A stretch of 64,000 nt of DNA from Pseudomonas sp. FP453 (GTDB lineage Bacteria; Pseudomonadota; Gammaproteobacteria; Pseudomonadales; Pseudomonadaceae). Position numbers and translations under genes: made by a program. The notes beneath the pieces are model-generated. The model had not been told where the DNA came from. It saw nothing but the letters and a program-made list of their open reading frames with translations, and searched no databases. This document shows, one piece after another, positions 29,144-38,485 of the stretch (position 1 is its first letter; every line of letters starts with the position of its first letter). Where the stretch lies: positions 3,724,501 through 3,788,500 of the forward strand of contig NZ_CP117435.1 in NCBI RefSeq assembly GCF_030687495.1. Direction: 5' to 3'.

Positions 29144-29902
29144 TTAACGCGAAGCCTTGGCGACCGGTGCCGCCGCTTGTTCACGAATCGCGCGCTGGGT
29201 ATCCAGCACCCGCGCCAACGCGGTTTCCGCCTCGGGACTCTGCTGCGGCACGCGAATCGCCGCCGACACCAGGGTGATCAACTTGGCCATCACCTCGGCA
29301 TCCGTCGCCGGGCGGCCCAGGCTCATGGAATTCATCAGCAGGCGCAGTTCGGTGCCGGCCATCACCCCGGAAATCGCCTTGAGGGCAAACTGCAGGCGCA
29401 CGCCCAGCTCGTTGCGCGGCAAGTCCGGCAGGGCCAGGGCGAAGGCTTCGAAGAAGCGCTGGAACACCGGCTGGTAATGCACCTTGAGGTATTCCTGGAT
29501 GAACGGCGAGGTGTCGCTGTAGACGCGGCCGAGGAAACGGATAAAGGAGCGCCCTTCCCCACTGGCGCTTGCCGGGTCGCTGCGCTCCAGGCCCATGGCC
29601 GGGGCAAATAGCACGCCGAGCAAGGTGTCACAGTCGAGGGGGCCGTCGGCTTCGGCTTCACACCGTGCCAGCAATTCCAGGCGCTGCTCGTTGAGCGGTT
29701 CCAGGCGCTGCATCAGCAGGGTTTTCATCAGGGAATCCTTGTCCCCGAAGTGGTAGTTCACCGCCGCCAGGTTGACCTGGGCGCGCTCGGTAATCTGCCG
29801 CAACAAAACCGCGTCGTATCCGTACTTGATGAAGAGGGCCTCAGTCGCATCCAGCAATCGAGTTTTGGTAACGTTCGGAGCACTGAGTTTCTTCGCGACC
29901 AT
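29144..29902 (-). CDS. TetR-family repressor of the adjacent efflux operon
   Basis: 252-residue TetR/AcrR regulator. The N-terminal helix-turn-helix is at about residues 12-58 (RLLDATEALFIKYGYDAVLL, then NLAAVNYHFGDKDSL), followed by an all-helical ligand-binding domain and a disordered Ala/Pro tail. The ATG at 29902 (MVAKKLSAPNV) fits the family start. It is divergent from the ABC efflux operon at 30260, so it most likely represses that operon and itself through sites in the 357-base spacer. The inducer is unknown. Confidence 0.88.
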   Translation of the reverse strand: MVAKKLSAPNVTKTRLLDATEALFIKYGYDAVLLRQITERAQVNLAAVNYHFGDKDSLMKTLLMQRLEPLNEQRLELLARCEAEADGPLDCDTLLGVLFAPAMGLERSDPASASGEGRSFIRFLGRVYSDTSPFIQEYLKVHYQPVFQRFFEAFALALPDLPRNELGVRLQFALKAISGVMAGTELRLLMNSMSLGRPATDAEVMAKLITLVSAAIRVPQQSPEAETALARVLDTQRAIREQAAAPVAKASR

Positions 29903-30259
29903 AAGAGTTCCACGGCGGAAATATTGTTTTAAAAAATAATTTGATTTTTTATACCGGGGCGGCTGGCCGAAAGCAAGTAGTGACACACCGCCATATCATC
30001 CAAAGCCCTTGTGGATAGGCGTATGACGGCTAGTCAGAGGGTTTTTCCTGGCCCCGAATGCCCTCCAGATGAATCGTTTCAAGGGGTAAAAACGCTCTAC
30101 ATCGACGGCTGGCGGAGCAGGTTGAACGCAGTTACTATTCAAACAATATTTTAAAAACAAGAACTAAAACCAGTCCGTGACGCGCACCAGGCAGCTCCCG
30201 AACTTGTTACAAAGCTTTACCGGGGGCATGGCGGCAGCGGCGAGACTGAAGGCGTAGTC
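29903..30259. promoter_or_regulatory. Divergent control region, TetR gene and ABC efflux operon
   Basis: This 357-base spacer has no gene. It is A+T rich near both ends. AATATTGTTT at 29920-29929, next to the TetR start, has its exact reverse complement AAACAATATT at 30141-30150, each followed or preceded by TTTTAAAA. These two sites are good candidates for TetR operators. The middle (29960-30120) shows no clear feature. Confidence 0.5.
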
Positions 30260-30967
30260 ATGATGACAGATACCCCCGCGCACCCAGGCTTGATCTCCCT
30301 GCAGAGCATCGGCAAGCGCTATCAGCTAGCCGGGCAACACCTGTCCATTCTCAATGACGTCAGCCTGGCCATCGCCCGTGGCGACAGCTGCGGCATCCTC
30401 GGTGCCTCCGGTTCCGGCAAAAGCACCCTGCTCAATATCCTCGGCCTGCTGGACTTGCCCAACTGCGGCCAGTACCACTTTGCCGGGCACGATATCTTCA
30501 GCGCCAGCCCCGATGAGCTGGCGGCGATCCGCAACCAGCAGATCGGCTTTGTGTTCCAGAGCTTCAACCTGCTGCCGCGCCTCAGTGCGCTGGACAACGT
30601 GGCCCTGCCCCTGAGTTACCGCGGCATCTCGCGCCACGAATCGGTGGAGCAAGCCCTGCGCATGCTCGAACAGGTCGGCCTGGCCGAACGCGCCCACCAC
30701 CGCCCCGCCGACCTCTCCGGCGGCCAGCGCCAACGCGTCGCCATCGCCCGGGCGCTGGTGGGCACCCCCTCGGTGATCCTGGCCGACGAACCCACCGGCA
30801 ACCTCGACAGCAATACCGCCCAGGACATCATGGACCTGCTCCTGGCCCTCAACCGCGACCAGCATGTGACCCTGATCATCGTCACCCACGACGCGCAGAT
30901 CGCCGCGCGCCTGGGCCGCCAGATCCTCGTGCGCAACGGCACGGTGCAAGAGGCCCCGCGCCCATGA
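30260..30967 (+). CDS. ABC efflux ATPase, MacB/LolD type
   Basis: 235-residue ATP-binding subunit. Walker A GASGSGKST, the LSGGQRQR signature, Walker B VILADEPTGNLD and the switch histidine in IVTHD are all present. It matches the ATPase half of MacB-type pumps, but here encoded as a separate protein. It overlaps the permease gene by four bases and is the first gene of a four-gene operon. ATG at 30260 or 30263 (adjacent codons) are equally possible. Confidence 0.93.
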   Translation: MMTDTPAHPGLISLQSIGKRYQLAGQHLSILNDVSLAIARGDSCGILGASGSGKSTLLNILGLLDLPNCGQYHFAGHDIFSASPDELAAIRNQQIGFVFQSFNLLPRLSALDNVALPLSYRGISRHESVEQALRMLEQVGLAERAHHRPADLSGGQRQRVAIARALVGTPSVILADEPTGNLDSNTAQDIMDLLLALNRDQHVTLIIVTHDAQIAARLGRQILVRNGTVQEAPRP

Positions 30968-32163
30968 GCCTGCGGGTCGAGCAGAGCCTGAGCCAATTGC
31001 TGCATGAAGCGTTCGTCAGCCTGCGCACCTTGGGCAAGCGCTCGATGCTGGCGCTGCTGGGCATCGTTATCGGCAGCTCCTCGGTGGTGGCGCTGATCAA
31101 TATCGGCCACAACGCGGCAGTGGACGCGGCCCTGATCTTCAAGGACATGGGCACCGACACCCTGGTCGCGCAGTTCCCCACCAAGCCCGGCAGCAGCAGC
31201 CCCATGCTTGCGCGCCTGGACCTCGACACCGTGCGCCAGGCCGTGCCGGGCATCGCCCATATCGGCGCGCTCAGCCTGTTCAGCGGGCCGGTGGTGTTCC
31301 ATGGCCGCACCGCCAACGCCAACCTGGTCGGCAGCACGCCGGGCATCCAGGACGCCATGCGCCTGAGCCTGCGCGAAGGTCGCTTCCTGTCGGACTTTGA
31401 CGCCAACGAAACCTTCGCCGTGATCGGCGGCCAGCTCGCCCAGGCCCTGAGCACGCCCGGCGACCCGCTGAAACTAGGCGAGCGGCTGCGCATCAACGAC
31501 TACCTGTTCCTCATCGTCGGCATCCTGCACAGCCAGCCCCGCGCGCTGCTGATGCCGGTGCAAGGCGATGAATCGTTGTTTATCCCCGCCGACGGCATGC
31601 AACGCATCTACGCCAACCCGCAGATCGGCAACGTGGTGATCCGCGCCGCCCCCGACCAGGACATGGAGGCCATGGCCAAAGGCACCAGCGCCGTCCTGCA
31701 ACGCCAGCTCAGCGACCACACCGTGGACATCCAGGTGCCCCAGCAAATGATCGATGGCATGACCCGGCAAAGCCGCACCTTCGCCTACCTGCTGCTGGCC
31801 CTCGGCGCGATCTCCCTGGTGGGCGGCGGCGTCGGCGTGATGAACGTGATGCTGATGAACGTCTCGGAGCGGCGCCGCGAGATCGGCATCCGCATGGCCC
31901 TTGGCGCGCGCCAGCGGGATATCCGCAACCTGTTCCTGCTCGAAGCCGTGACCCTCACCGCCGTGGGCGCAGCCTGCGGCGCGGTACTCGGCATGACCGC
32001 CGCCTGGCTCTACGCCTGGCTCTCAGGCTGGGCGTTCACCCTCGCCGCTGCCGCCCTGCCCCTCGGGGTCGGCAGCACGCTGCTGGTGGGGCTGTTCTTC
32101 GGCATCTACCCGGCGGTCTCGGCGTCCCGGTTGCAGCCGGTGGAGGCCTTGCGCGATGAATAA
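30964..32163 (+). CDS. ABC efflux permease, MacB/FtsX type
   Basis: 399-residue inner-membrane permease with the FtsX/MacB layout: one N-terminal helix (about 20-45), a periplasmic domain of about 220 residues, then three C-terminal helices, including the GVGVMNVMLMNVSERRREIG block. Together with the preceding ATPase it forms a mechanotransmitting efflux pump that pushes substrate from the periplasm through a TolC-like channel. It overlaps its neighbours by four and eight bases. Confidence 0.92.
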   Translation: MSLRVEQSLSQLLHEAFVSLRTLGKRSMLALLGIVIGSSSVVALINIGHNAAVDAALIFKDMGTDTLVAQFPTKPGSSSPMLARLDLDTVRQAVPGIAHIGALSLFSGPVVFHGRTANANLVGSTPGIQDAMRLSLREGRFLSDFDANETFAVIGGQLAQALSTPGDPLKLGERLRINDYLFLIVGILHSQPRALLMPVQGDESLFIPADGMQRIYANPQIGNVVIRAAPDQDMEAMAKGTSAVLQRQLSDHTVDIQVPQQMIDGMTRQSRTFAYLLLALGAISLVGGGVGVMNVMLMNVSERRREIGIRMALGARQRDIRNLFLLEAVTLTAVGAACGAVLGMTAAWLYAWLSGWAFTLAAAALPLGVGSTLLVGLFFGIYPAVSASRLQPVEALRDE

Positions 32164-33619
32164 AGGCCTGCTGTTCCTGGCGTTGCTGAGCCTGCCGTGC
32201 GCAGCCGCTGACATCGTGATCAACCCTTCGGCACCCAGCAGCAGCCGCAGTGTCTCGCTGAACGCCCAGGTCACCAGCGTGACCCTCGGCGACGCGGTGT
32301 ACCTGGGCCTGCGCAACAACCCGGCGATCCGCAGCGCGTACCTGCAACGGGTGGCGCAGAAGTTCGACCTGCGCGTTGCCGAAGACGCCTTCAACCCCAA
32401 GCTCACCCTCAACAGCTACTACCGCAGTACCCGTGGCAGCGCCGACAACGCACGCAACGCCAACCTCGCGCCGGCCACCAGCCTGCTCGGCGAATACGGC
32501 ACGCGCCTGAGCATGGGCTGGACCCAACAACTGAACACCGCCGACCGTGCCGGCCGCTACCGCAGCGACGGCCTCGACCTGGCGATCATCCAGCCACTGA
32601 TGCGCGGCGCCGGCTGGGACGCCACCACCGCGCCGCTGCGCCTGTCGCGCCTGTCGGAACAGGCCAACCGCCTCAACCTCAAGGCCACCGTGGCGCAAAC
32701 CATCAGCCAGATCATCGCCACCTACCGCGAACTACTGCGCGCCCAGGAACAATTGGGCATCGTGCAAGACGCCCTGAAACGCTCCGGCACCTTGCTGGAG
32801 GTGAACAAGGCGCTGATCGCCGCCGGGCGCATGGCCGAGTTTGAAATCGTGCAGACCGAAGCCGATATCGCCACCCAACAACTGGGCGTCGAAGAAGCGC
32901 AGAACCAGCTCGACAGCAGCCGCCTGGCTCTGCTGCGCCTGCTCGCGCTGGACCTGTCCACGCCGATTCGCGCCACCGAAGCCCTGGAGGCCAAGCCCAT
33001 GCAGATCGACAAACGCCAAGCCTTCAACCTGGCGCAGAACCAGCAACCGGAATACCTCGCCGCCCTGCTCGGCAGCCAGCAGGCCGACCTCAACCTGGTG
33101 ATCGCCAAGGACTCCGGGCGCTGGCAAGTGGACCTGGTGGCCGGTGCGAACCAGCTGCGCGACACCTACAACAATGACAACGGCAGCGGCAACAACCGCA
33201 CCTGGGACAGCTACGCCGGCGTGCAGGTGCAGATCCCCATCGGCGACATCAGCACGCGCCAGGCCGAAGTGCGCGCACGGGTGAACGTGCAGGACCAGGA
33301 GATCCGCATCACCGACGCGCGCCAGGAACTGGAACGCAGCGTCAACGACGTGGTGCGCGACCTCGGCACGCGCTGGCGCCAATACGAAATCTCCCAGCGC
33401 GCTGTGGAACTGTCGCGGCGCAAGATCGACATCGAACGGGAAAAACTCAGCGCCGGGCGCTCCACCAACTTCCAGGTGCTGAGTTTCGAGAGCGATTTAC
33501 GCAACGCCGAAAACGCCCAGCTCAACGCGCTGATCGCTTATCTGAACGCCCAGACCCAGCTCGACTTGACCCTGGGCATGACACTGGAAAGTTGGGAAAT
33601 CGCCCTCAATGACTACTAA
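32156..33619 (+). CDS. TolC-family outer-membrane efflux channel
   Basis: 487-residue outer-membrane factor with a signal peptide (MNKGLLFLALLSLPCAAA) and the two long helical repeats of TolC-like proteins (about residues 45-250 and 275-480; for example QQADLNLVIAKDSGRWQVDL). It provides the exit duct for the MacB-like pump of the same operon. It lies between the permease and adaptor genes, whereas MacAB systems usually place the adaptor first. Confidence 0.9.
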   Translation: MNKGLLFLALLSLPCAAADIVINPSAPSSSRSVSLNAQVTSVTLGDAVYLGLRNNPAIRSAYLQRVAQKFDLRVAEDAFNPKLTLNSYYRSTRGSADNARNANLAPATSLLGEYGTRLSMGWTQQLNTADRAGRYRSDGLDLAIIQPLMRGAGWDATTAPLRLSRLSEQANRLNLKATVAQTISQIIATYRELLRAQEQLGIVQDALKRSGTLLEVNKALIAAGRMAEFEIVQTEADIATQQLGVEEAQNQLDSSRLALLRLLALDLSTPIRATEALEAKPMQIDKRQAFNLAQNQQPEYLAALLGSQQADLNLVIAKDSGRWQVDLVAGANQLRDTYNNDNGSGNNRTWDSYAGVQVQIPIGDISTRQAEVRARVNVQDQEIRITDARQELERSVNDVVRDLGTRWRQYEISQRAVELSRRKIDIEREKLSAGRSTNFQVLSFESDLRNAENAQLNALIAYLNAQTQLDLTLGMTLESWEIALNDY

Positions 33620-34844
33620 TCGCAAACGCCTGATCGGCGCGCTGTTGATCCTGCTGGTGGCCGCCGCCGGGTTCGCCCTGCGCAGCCCGGCCCAAAGCCC
33701 CGCCGCCAGCGAACAATGGCTGGCCGTGCAGCCCGACGCGCTGGTGCACCAGATCGGCCTGGTGGGCAAGATCGAGCCCGACACCACGATCACCCTCACC
33801 GCACCGTTTGACGGCAATGTGCAGGCCAACCTGGTGGAGCAAGGCCAGCGGGTCGAAGCCGGCCAGGTGTTGCTGCGCATGGACCCGGCCACCCTTGAAG
33901 TGCAACTGCGCGACGCCCTGTCCGCCCAGCTCAAGGCGCGGCGCACCGTGCAAGAGATGCAGGACTGGGACAACGGCCCCGCCGTCAGCCGCGCCCGCCG
34001 CAGCCTGCGCACCGCCGAGATGAGCGCCGGCAACACCCAGCGCAAACTCACCGAAAGCGAAAACCTGTTCCAGCGCGGCATCATCCCGCGCAACGAACTG
34101 GACGAACTCAAGCAGCAAACCCAACAGCAGCAACTGGACCTCGCCTCCGCGCGCGGCGAACTGCAACAGGCCATCGACCAGGGCAAGGGCGAATACCGGC
34201 AGATCGCCGAGATGGAACTGACCAACGCCACGGTCAAGTACGACGCCCTGCGCCAACTGCTGGAAGGCCGCGAGGTCAAGGCGCCGTTCTCCGGCATCGT
34301 CGTCCCGGCCCCCGGCGCCAACACCCCGCAAGCCGGCGCCAGCAACGCCCCGTTACAGGCGGGCAGCAAGGTCAGCCAGGGCCAGGTGCTGTTTGGCCTG
34401 GCCAATATCGAGCGGCTGAAAATCGTCACCAAGGTCTCGGAGCTGGACATCAACCGACTGCATCAGGGCCAGGCGGTGGAAGTGCTGGGGGACGGCTTTG
34501 ACGGCGAACGGCTCAACGGCTCGGTGAGTGTGGTCAGCGGCCTGGCGATGACCAGCGACAGCCAGGGCAGTGCGCAATTTCCGGTGACGCTGTCGATTCC
34601 CCAACTCACGCCGCAACAGTTGCAGCGGGTGCGGCTGGGGATGAGTGCGCGGCTGACCATCGTGACCTACAACAATGCCCAGGCGATGGTGGTGCCGGCG
34701 CAAGCGATCAGCACGGGCGAGGTGGAGTATCGCGAGGCGATGGACAAACCGGTGGAGCGGGTCAAGGTCACGACCGGGCAAGCGACAGCGCAAGGCGTCG
34801 AAGTGTTTGGCCTCAAACCCGGGTTTGTGAAGGTCGGCAGCTGA
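33609..34844 (+). CDS. Periplasmic adaptor (HlyD/MacA family)
   Basis: 411-residue membrane-fusion protein: N-terminal membrane anchor (about residues 5-25), a lipoyl-type half (IGLVGKIEPDTTITLTAPFD), a long alpha-helical hairpin with Gln-rich coiled coil (about residues 95-205), then the second lipoyl half and beta-barrel. It links the MacB-like permease with the TolC-like channel. Start overlaps the channel gene by 11 bases; it is the last gene, followed by a REPIN. Confidence 0.9.
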   Translation: MTTNRKRLIGALLILLVAAAGFALRSPAQSPAASEQWLAVQPDALVHQIGLVGKIEPDTTITLTAPFDGNVQANLVEQGQRVEAGQVLLRMDPATLEVQLRDALSAQLKARRTVQEMQDWDNGPAVSRARRSLRTAEMSAGNTQRKLTESENLFQRGIIPRNELDELKQQTQQQQLDLASARGELQQAIDQGKGEYRQIAEMELTNATVKYDALRQLLEGREVKAPFSGIVVPAPGANTPQAGASNAPLQAGSKVSQGQVLFGLANIERLKIVTKVSELDINRLHQGQAVEVLGDGFDGERLNGSVSVVSGLAMTSDSQGSAQFPVTLSIPQLTPQQLQRVRLGMSARLTIVTYNNAQAMVVPAQAISTGEVEYREAMDKPVERVKVTTGQATAQGVEVFGLKPGFVKVGS

Positions 34845-34857
34845 AACACCGATCAAT

Positions 34858-34946
34858 TGTGGGAGCTGGCTTGCCTGCGATAGCGGTGGGTCAGCTGAGC
34901 ATGGATTGATTGACAGACCGCTATCGCAGGCAAGCCAGCTCCCACA
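34858..34946. repeat. REPIN (TTGCCTGCGAT class)
   Basis: Complete inverted pair: TGTGGGAGCTGGCTTGCCTG with CGATAGCGG, and CCGCTATCGCAGGCAAGCCA with GCTCCCACA. The two arms are separated by about 30 bases including GTGGGTCAGCTGA. It sits between convergent genes and can act as a two-way transcript end. Confidence 0.92.
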
Positions 34947-34947
34947 T

Positions 34948-36342
34948 TTAGATATTTGCCAACTTGGCGGCCAGCGCTTTGGCTTGCAGTGCCACGTCCG
35001 TCACCGCCGTGCTCTCCCACCACAACCCCCGCAACGGCGGGCCCATGGCAAACAACCGCTGGTTGACCCGCCCCTGCGCATCCACCACCGCCCCACTGGC
35101 ATCGGCGGCAATCCCCAGCGCCAGCGGCCCGGGCTGGATCAGTCCGCGCTTGAGCAGTTGCTGCGGCAAGGGCCGGGCTACGCGGCGCCAGTCGTATTCG
35201 ATGCCGCTGGAGTTGATCAGCGCCGCTCCCGAAACAGGCGTGATCGACTGCTCACCGCGATATCGCACACGAATGTTCACGCCTTGCGCCGACGGTTCCA
35301 AGCCTTTGTAGGAGGCCGCCCGAATCCGCAACCGCCCCGCTTCATGCAACCGCGCCACCAACTGCGCGCTCAACGGCGGTGAGCGGTGGTGATGGCTTTC
35401 CCACCACGGCCGTACGTGGCGCACAAACTGACGTTTCTCCCTCTCGCTGGCCTGGCTCCACAGGCGGCCGATATGCGCGCGCACGGTGTCCAGCGGCGCC
35501 TGCCAGTCAATGCCCTGCGCCTGCGCGATGCGGCATTGGCGACGCACTTCGCGCAGCAGTTGCCGAGGGCTGCGCACGTTGTGATCCTCGGCAAGAAAAT
35601 CCACCCAGCCCGGCGGCTGCCGACGCACATGGGGCAGCAGGCCATGCCGCGAAAAAATCTCGATAGGCCCTCGATGGCCGGCCTGTTCCAGCGAGACCAC
35701 GGCATCGACCATGGTCAGCCCGGAACCGATGATCAGCACGCTCGCCTGCGGGTCAATCTGCGTCATGGCCTGCACGTCCCAGGGGTCGACTGCCGCTGCG
35801 TTCAAGCCACTGGATTGCGTCTGTGGTGTACGCGCCGCCGGGAACATGCCGGTGGCCAATACGGCAAAGGCGCCGCGCAGTTGCTGGCCATCCGCGAGGG
35901 TCAGCAACGCGCCGTCGTCCTCCACTTGCAGATCCACGACTTCGCCGCGCACATGCTCGACAGTAGACGCCGACAACGCCTTGGCCTCGGCCAGTCGCTG
36001 CTGCGCATACAGGCCGAAAATCCCGCGGGGCGGGAACAGTTCGCTGATGGGCACAGGTTGCTCGCGAGACTCCGGCCAGCCCCCGGCGCCGATATAGGCG
36101 GTGAGCCATTCGGTCAGGTCGTCGGCATTGTCCGGGTCGACGCTCATGCGTGCGGCGTTGCCGTTCAACGTGTGGCCCAGCTCGACCGCGCTATAGGCCT
36201 CGCCCCGGCCCAGCTCGGCGCGTGGTTCGATCACCAGGATCTGCCGCGTGCCCGGCAACCGCAGCAATTGCACCGCGAGCATCGTGCCGCTTAGCCCGCC
36301 ACCGACGATCAGCACATCAGCGTTGCGGATGGATTCAGTCAT
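34948..36342 (-). CDS. FAD/NAD(P)-binding oxidoreductase
   Basis: 464-residue flavoprotein of the FAD-NAD(P)-binding type. The N-terminal dinucleotide motif VLIVGGGLSGTMLAVQLL and a second glycine-rich motif VLIIGSGLTMVDAVV in the middle show FAD and probably NAD(P) sites. It is the last gene of the LivFGHM-type transporter operon, 12 bases after the ATPase. Such proteins act in uptake or reduction of the imported compound, but the actual reaction is unknown. Confidence 0.8.
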   Translation of the reverse strand: MTESIRNADVLIVGGGLSGTMLAVQLLRLPGTRQILVIEPRAELGRGEAYSAVELGHTLNGNAARMSVDPDNADDLTEWLTAYIGAGGWPESREQPVPISELFPPRGIFGLYAQQRLAEAKALSASTVEHVRGEVVDLQVEDDGALLTLADGQQLRGAFAVLATGMFPAARTPQTQSSGLNAAAVDPWDVQAMTQIDPQASVLIIGSGLTMVDAVVSLEQAGHRGPIEIFSRHGLLPHVRRQPPGWVDFLAEDHNVRSPRQLLREVRRQCRIAQAQGIDWQAPLDTVRAHIGRLWSQASEREKRQFVRHVRPWWESHHHRSPPLSAQLVARLHEAGRLRIRAASYKGLEPSAQGVNIRVRYRGEQSITPVSGAALINSSGIEYDWRRVARPLPQQLLKRGLIQPGPLALGIAADASGAVVDAQGRVNQRLFAMGPPLRGLWWESTAVTDVALQAKALAAKLANI

Positions 36343-36354
36343 GCCTGTTCGCCT

Positions 36355-37122
36355 TTACTGTTTACCCAGGTAAATGTCATGCAAATCGCCCCGCGCCAAC
36401 AGCTCGGCGGCGCTGCCACTCAAGGCCACGCGGCCAGTATCCAGCACGTAGCCGTGGGACGCATAGGTCAGCGCGACGTTGATATTCTGCTCGGCGATCA
36501 GGAAACTCACCTGCTGTTCGCGATTGAGCTGGGCGATGATCGCAAAGATCTCCTGCACGATCATAGGCGCCAAACCCATCGACGGCTCATCGAGCAGTAC
36601 CAAAGTAGGACGGGTCATCAGCGCGCGGCCGAGGGCGACCATCTGCTGCTCGCCGCCCGAGGTGAGCCCGGCGCGGGTGTGGCGCTTGGTCTTGAGCCGC
36701 GGGAACCAGCTGTAGATGCGCTCCAGGTCGTGCTCCATGGCCTTGCGGCTCAGGCGCCGCACAAAGCCGCCGCTGCGCAGGTTGTCTTCCACCGTGAGTT
36801 GGCCGAACACATGGCGGCCTTCCAGCACGTGGACCATGCCCTGGCGCACGCGCTGGCTGGGGTCGATGCCGGCCAGGTCGCGCCCGGCATACTCGATGCG
36901 CCCACGGCTGACCTCGGCCCGCTCGGCGCGCACCAGCCCGGAGATCGCCTTGAGCGTGGTGCTCTTGCCGGCGCCATTGGCGCCGAGCAAGGCGACGATG
37001 GCGCCCTTGGGTACGTGCAGCGAAACCCCGGCTACCGCCAGGATGGCGCCGTCGTAGATCACTTCGATGTCGTTGACCGCCAACAGCGACGGGCTGGCGG
37101 ATTCAGCGGCGGGCTGGCTCAT
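36355..37122 (-). CDS. ABC importer ATPase, LivF type
   Basis: 255-residue ATP-binding subunit of a branched-chain-amino-acid-type importer. Walker A GANGAGKST, the TSGGEQQMVALGRAL signature and Walker B LVLLDEPSMGLAP are present. It follows the substrate-binding protein gene by three bases. The LivF assignment follows from its order and from GLAPMIVQEIF after Walker B; the substrate is probably not an amino acid, given the sulfur genes in the same cluster. Confidence 0.88.
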   Translation of the reverse strand: MSQPAAESASPSLLAVNDIEVIYDGAILAVAGVSLHVPKGAIVALLGANGAGKSTTLKAISGLVRAERAEVSRGRIEYAGRDLAGIDPSQRVRQGMVHVLEGRHVFGQLTVEDNLRSGGFVRRLSRKAMEHDLERIYSWFPRLKTKRHTRAGLTSGGEQQMVALGRALMTRPTLVLLDEPSMGLAPMIVQEIFAIIAQLNREQQVSFLIAEQNINVALTYASHGYVLDTGRVALSGSAAELLARGDLHDIYLGKQ

Positions 37123-37125
37123 GGT

Positions 37126-38466
37126 TTATTCATCCCCGGTGCAGGTGCGCGGCGTCAGGCCTTTTTCCTTGGCAAAGGCTGCGGATTTTTCATCGATCAG
37201 CGGGCGCAGTAGTGCACGGTCGGCAGCGATCCACTCGCTGACCAGCGTCCAGTTGGCGCCGTCCCATTGCTGCACGCGGGCCGAGCCGCCGCCTTCGTGG
37301 TCGCGGCACGACAGCTTGAGGTTTTGCATCAGACCCAGGTAGCCCATGTCCTTGAGGCGCGCGTCGTCGATGTTCAGGTGTTCCAGGCCCCAGCGGCCTT
37401 CTTCGCCATTCAGCGGGCGCTTGCCGAACTTGGCCTGGCCGGTACGGATCGCTTCCACCGCCACGGCGGCGTTTACCAGGCCGGAGTTGTAGTAGACGCT
37501 GCCGAAGTTTTTCAGGTCCTTGAGGTCGCTGTGGCCCTTGTCGAGGATGTATTGCTTGAGGCGTTTGTGGATCTCGAAGTCGGCGCCGGCCGGGTATGGC
37601 GTAAGGGCCAGGTAGCCTTTGGCGGCGGCACCGGCGGGTAATACGTCTTCGCTGGAACTGGCCCAGATGTCGCCGATGATATGGTCCACCGGGAAGCCAA
37701 AGCGCGCGGCGGTCTTCACCGCAACAGGCGTCGATACGCCCCAGGTGCGCAGGAACACCCAGTCCGGGTTGGCCTGGCGCACCTGGCGCCACTGTGCCGA
37801 TTGCTCGTTGCCCGGATCGGCTACGGGAATCTGGATATTTTCAAAGCCGTATTTCTCGGCGAGCAACTTCAACGGGCCGAGGGTTTCGCGACCGTAGGCC
37901 GAGTCGTGGTAGACCGTGGCGATCTTCTTGCCCTTGAGCTTGTCGAACCCGCCCTCACGCTGGGCGATGTAGTTCACCAGGGTCGAGGCCTCGCTGTAGA
38001 AGGTCAGCATCACCGGGAAGTTGTACGGGAATACCGTGCCGTCGGTGGCTTCGGTGCGCCCGTAACCGAGGGTGATCAGCGGGATCTTGTCCACTTCCGC
38101 ACGCTCGCTCAGGGCATACGCCGCCGGTGCGCCGTTGGGCTGGTACACCGCGACCGGCGCGCCGTCCAGGCCATTCTTGAAGCGCTCGTAGCACTCGATG
38201 CCCTTCTCCGCCGTCCACTCGGTCTCGCATTCCTGCCAGACCAATTTGACGCCGTTGATACCGCCTTCGACCTCGTTGATATAACGCAGGTAGTCGATCA
38301 TCCCGGCCCACACCTGCACGCCGCTGGAGGCATAGGCGCCGACGCGGTAGGTGGCCAGGGGAATGAATTGCTGGTCCGGCGAGGCGATTGCCTGGGGCAC
38401 AGCACCGGCCAGGGTGGCCAGCGCAAACGCAGCGCCGACCAGGGAACGTTTCAAGGATGCACGCAT
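37126..38466 (-). CDS. ABC importer periplasmic substrate-binding protein
   Basis: 446-residue class-I periplasmic binding protein of the Leu/Ile/Val-binding type, with a signal peptide (MRASLKRSLVGAAFALATLA, cleavage near AIA-SP). It is longer than LivJ/LivK (about 370 residues). The ATG at 38466 is used, because a longer upstream frame would add a Cys-rich non-signal segment. It lies 19 bases downstream of the second permease. Ligand unknown; the neighbouring monooxygenase genes suggest an organic sulfur compound. Confidence 0.85.
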   Translation of the reverse strand: MRASLKRSLVGAAFALATLAGAVPQAIASPDQQFIPLATYRVGAYASSGVQVWAGMIDYLRYINEVEGGINGVKLVWQECETEWTAEKGIECYERFKNGLDGAPVAVYQPNGAPAAYALSERAEVDKIPLITLGYGRTEATDGTVFPYNFPVMLTFYSEASTLVNYIAQREGGFDKLKGKKIATVYHDSAYGRETLGPLKLLAEKYGFENIQIPVADPGNEQSAQWRQVRQANPDWVFLRTWGVSTPVAVKTAARFGFPVDHIIGDIWASSSEDVLPAGAAAKGYLALTPYPAGADFEIHKRLKQYILDKGHSDLKDLKNFGSVYYNSGLVNAAVAVEAIRTGQAKFGKRPLNGEEGRWGLEHLNIDDARLKDMGYLGLMQNLKLSCRDHEGGGSARVQQWDGANWTLVSEWIAADRALLRPLIDEKSAAFAKEKGLTPRTCTGDE

Positions 38467-38485
38467 GGAAGATTCTCTTGGGAAG

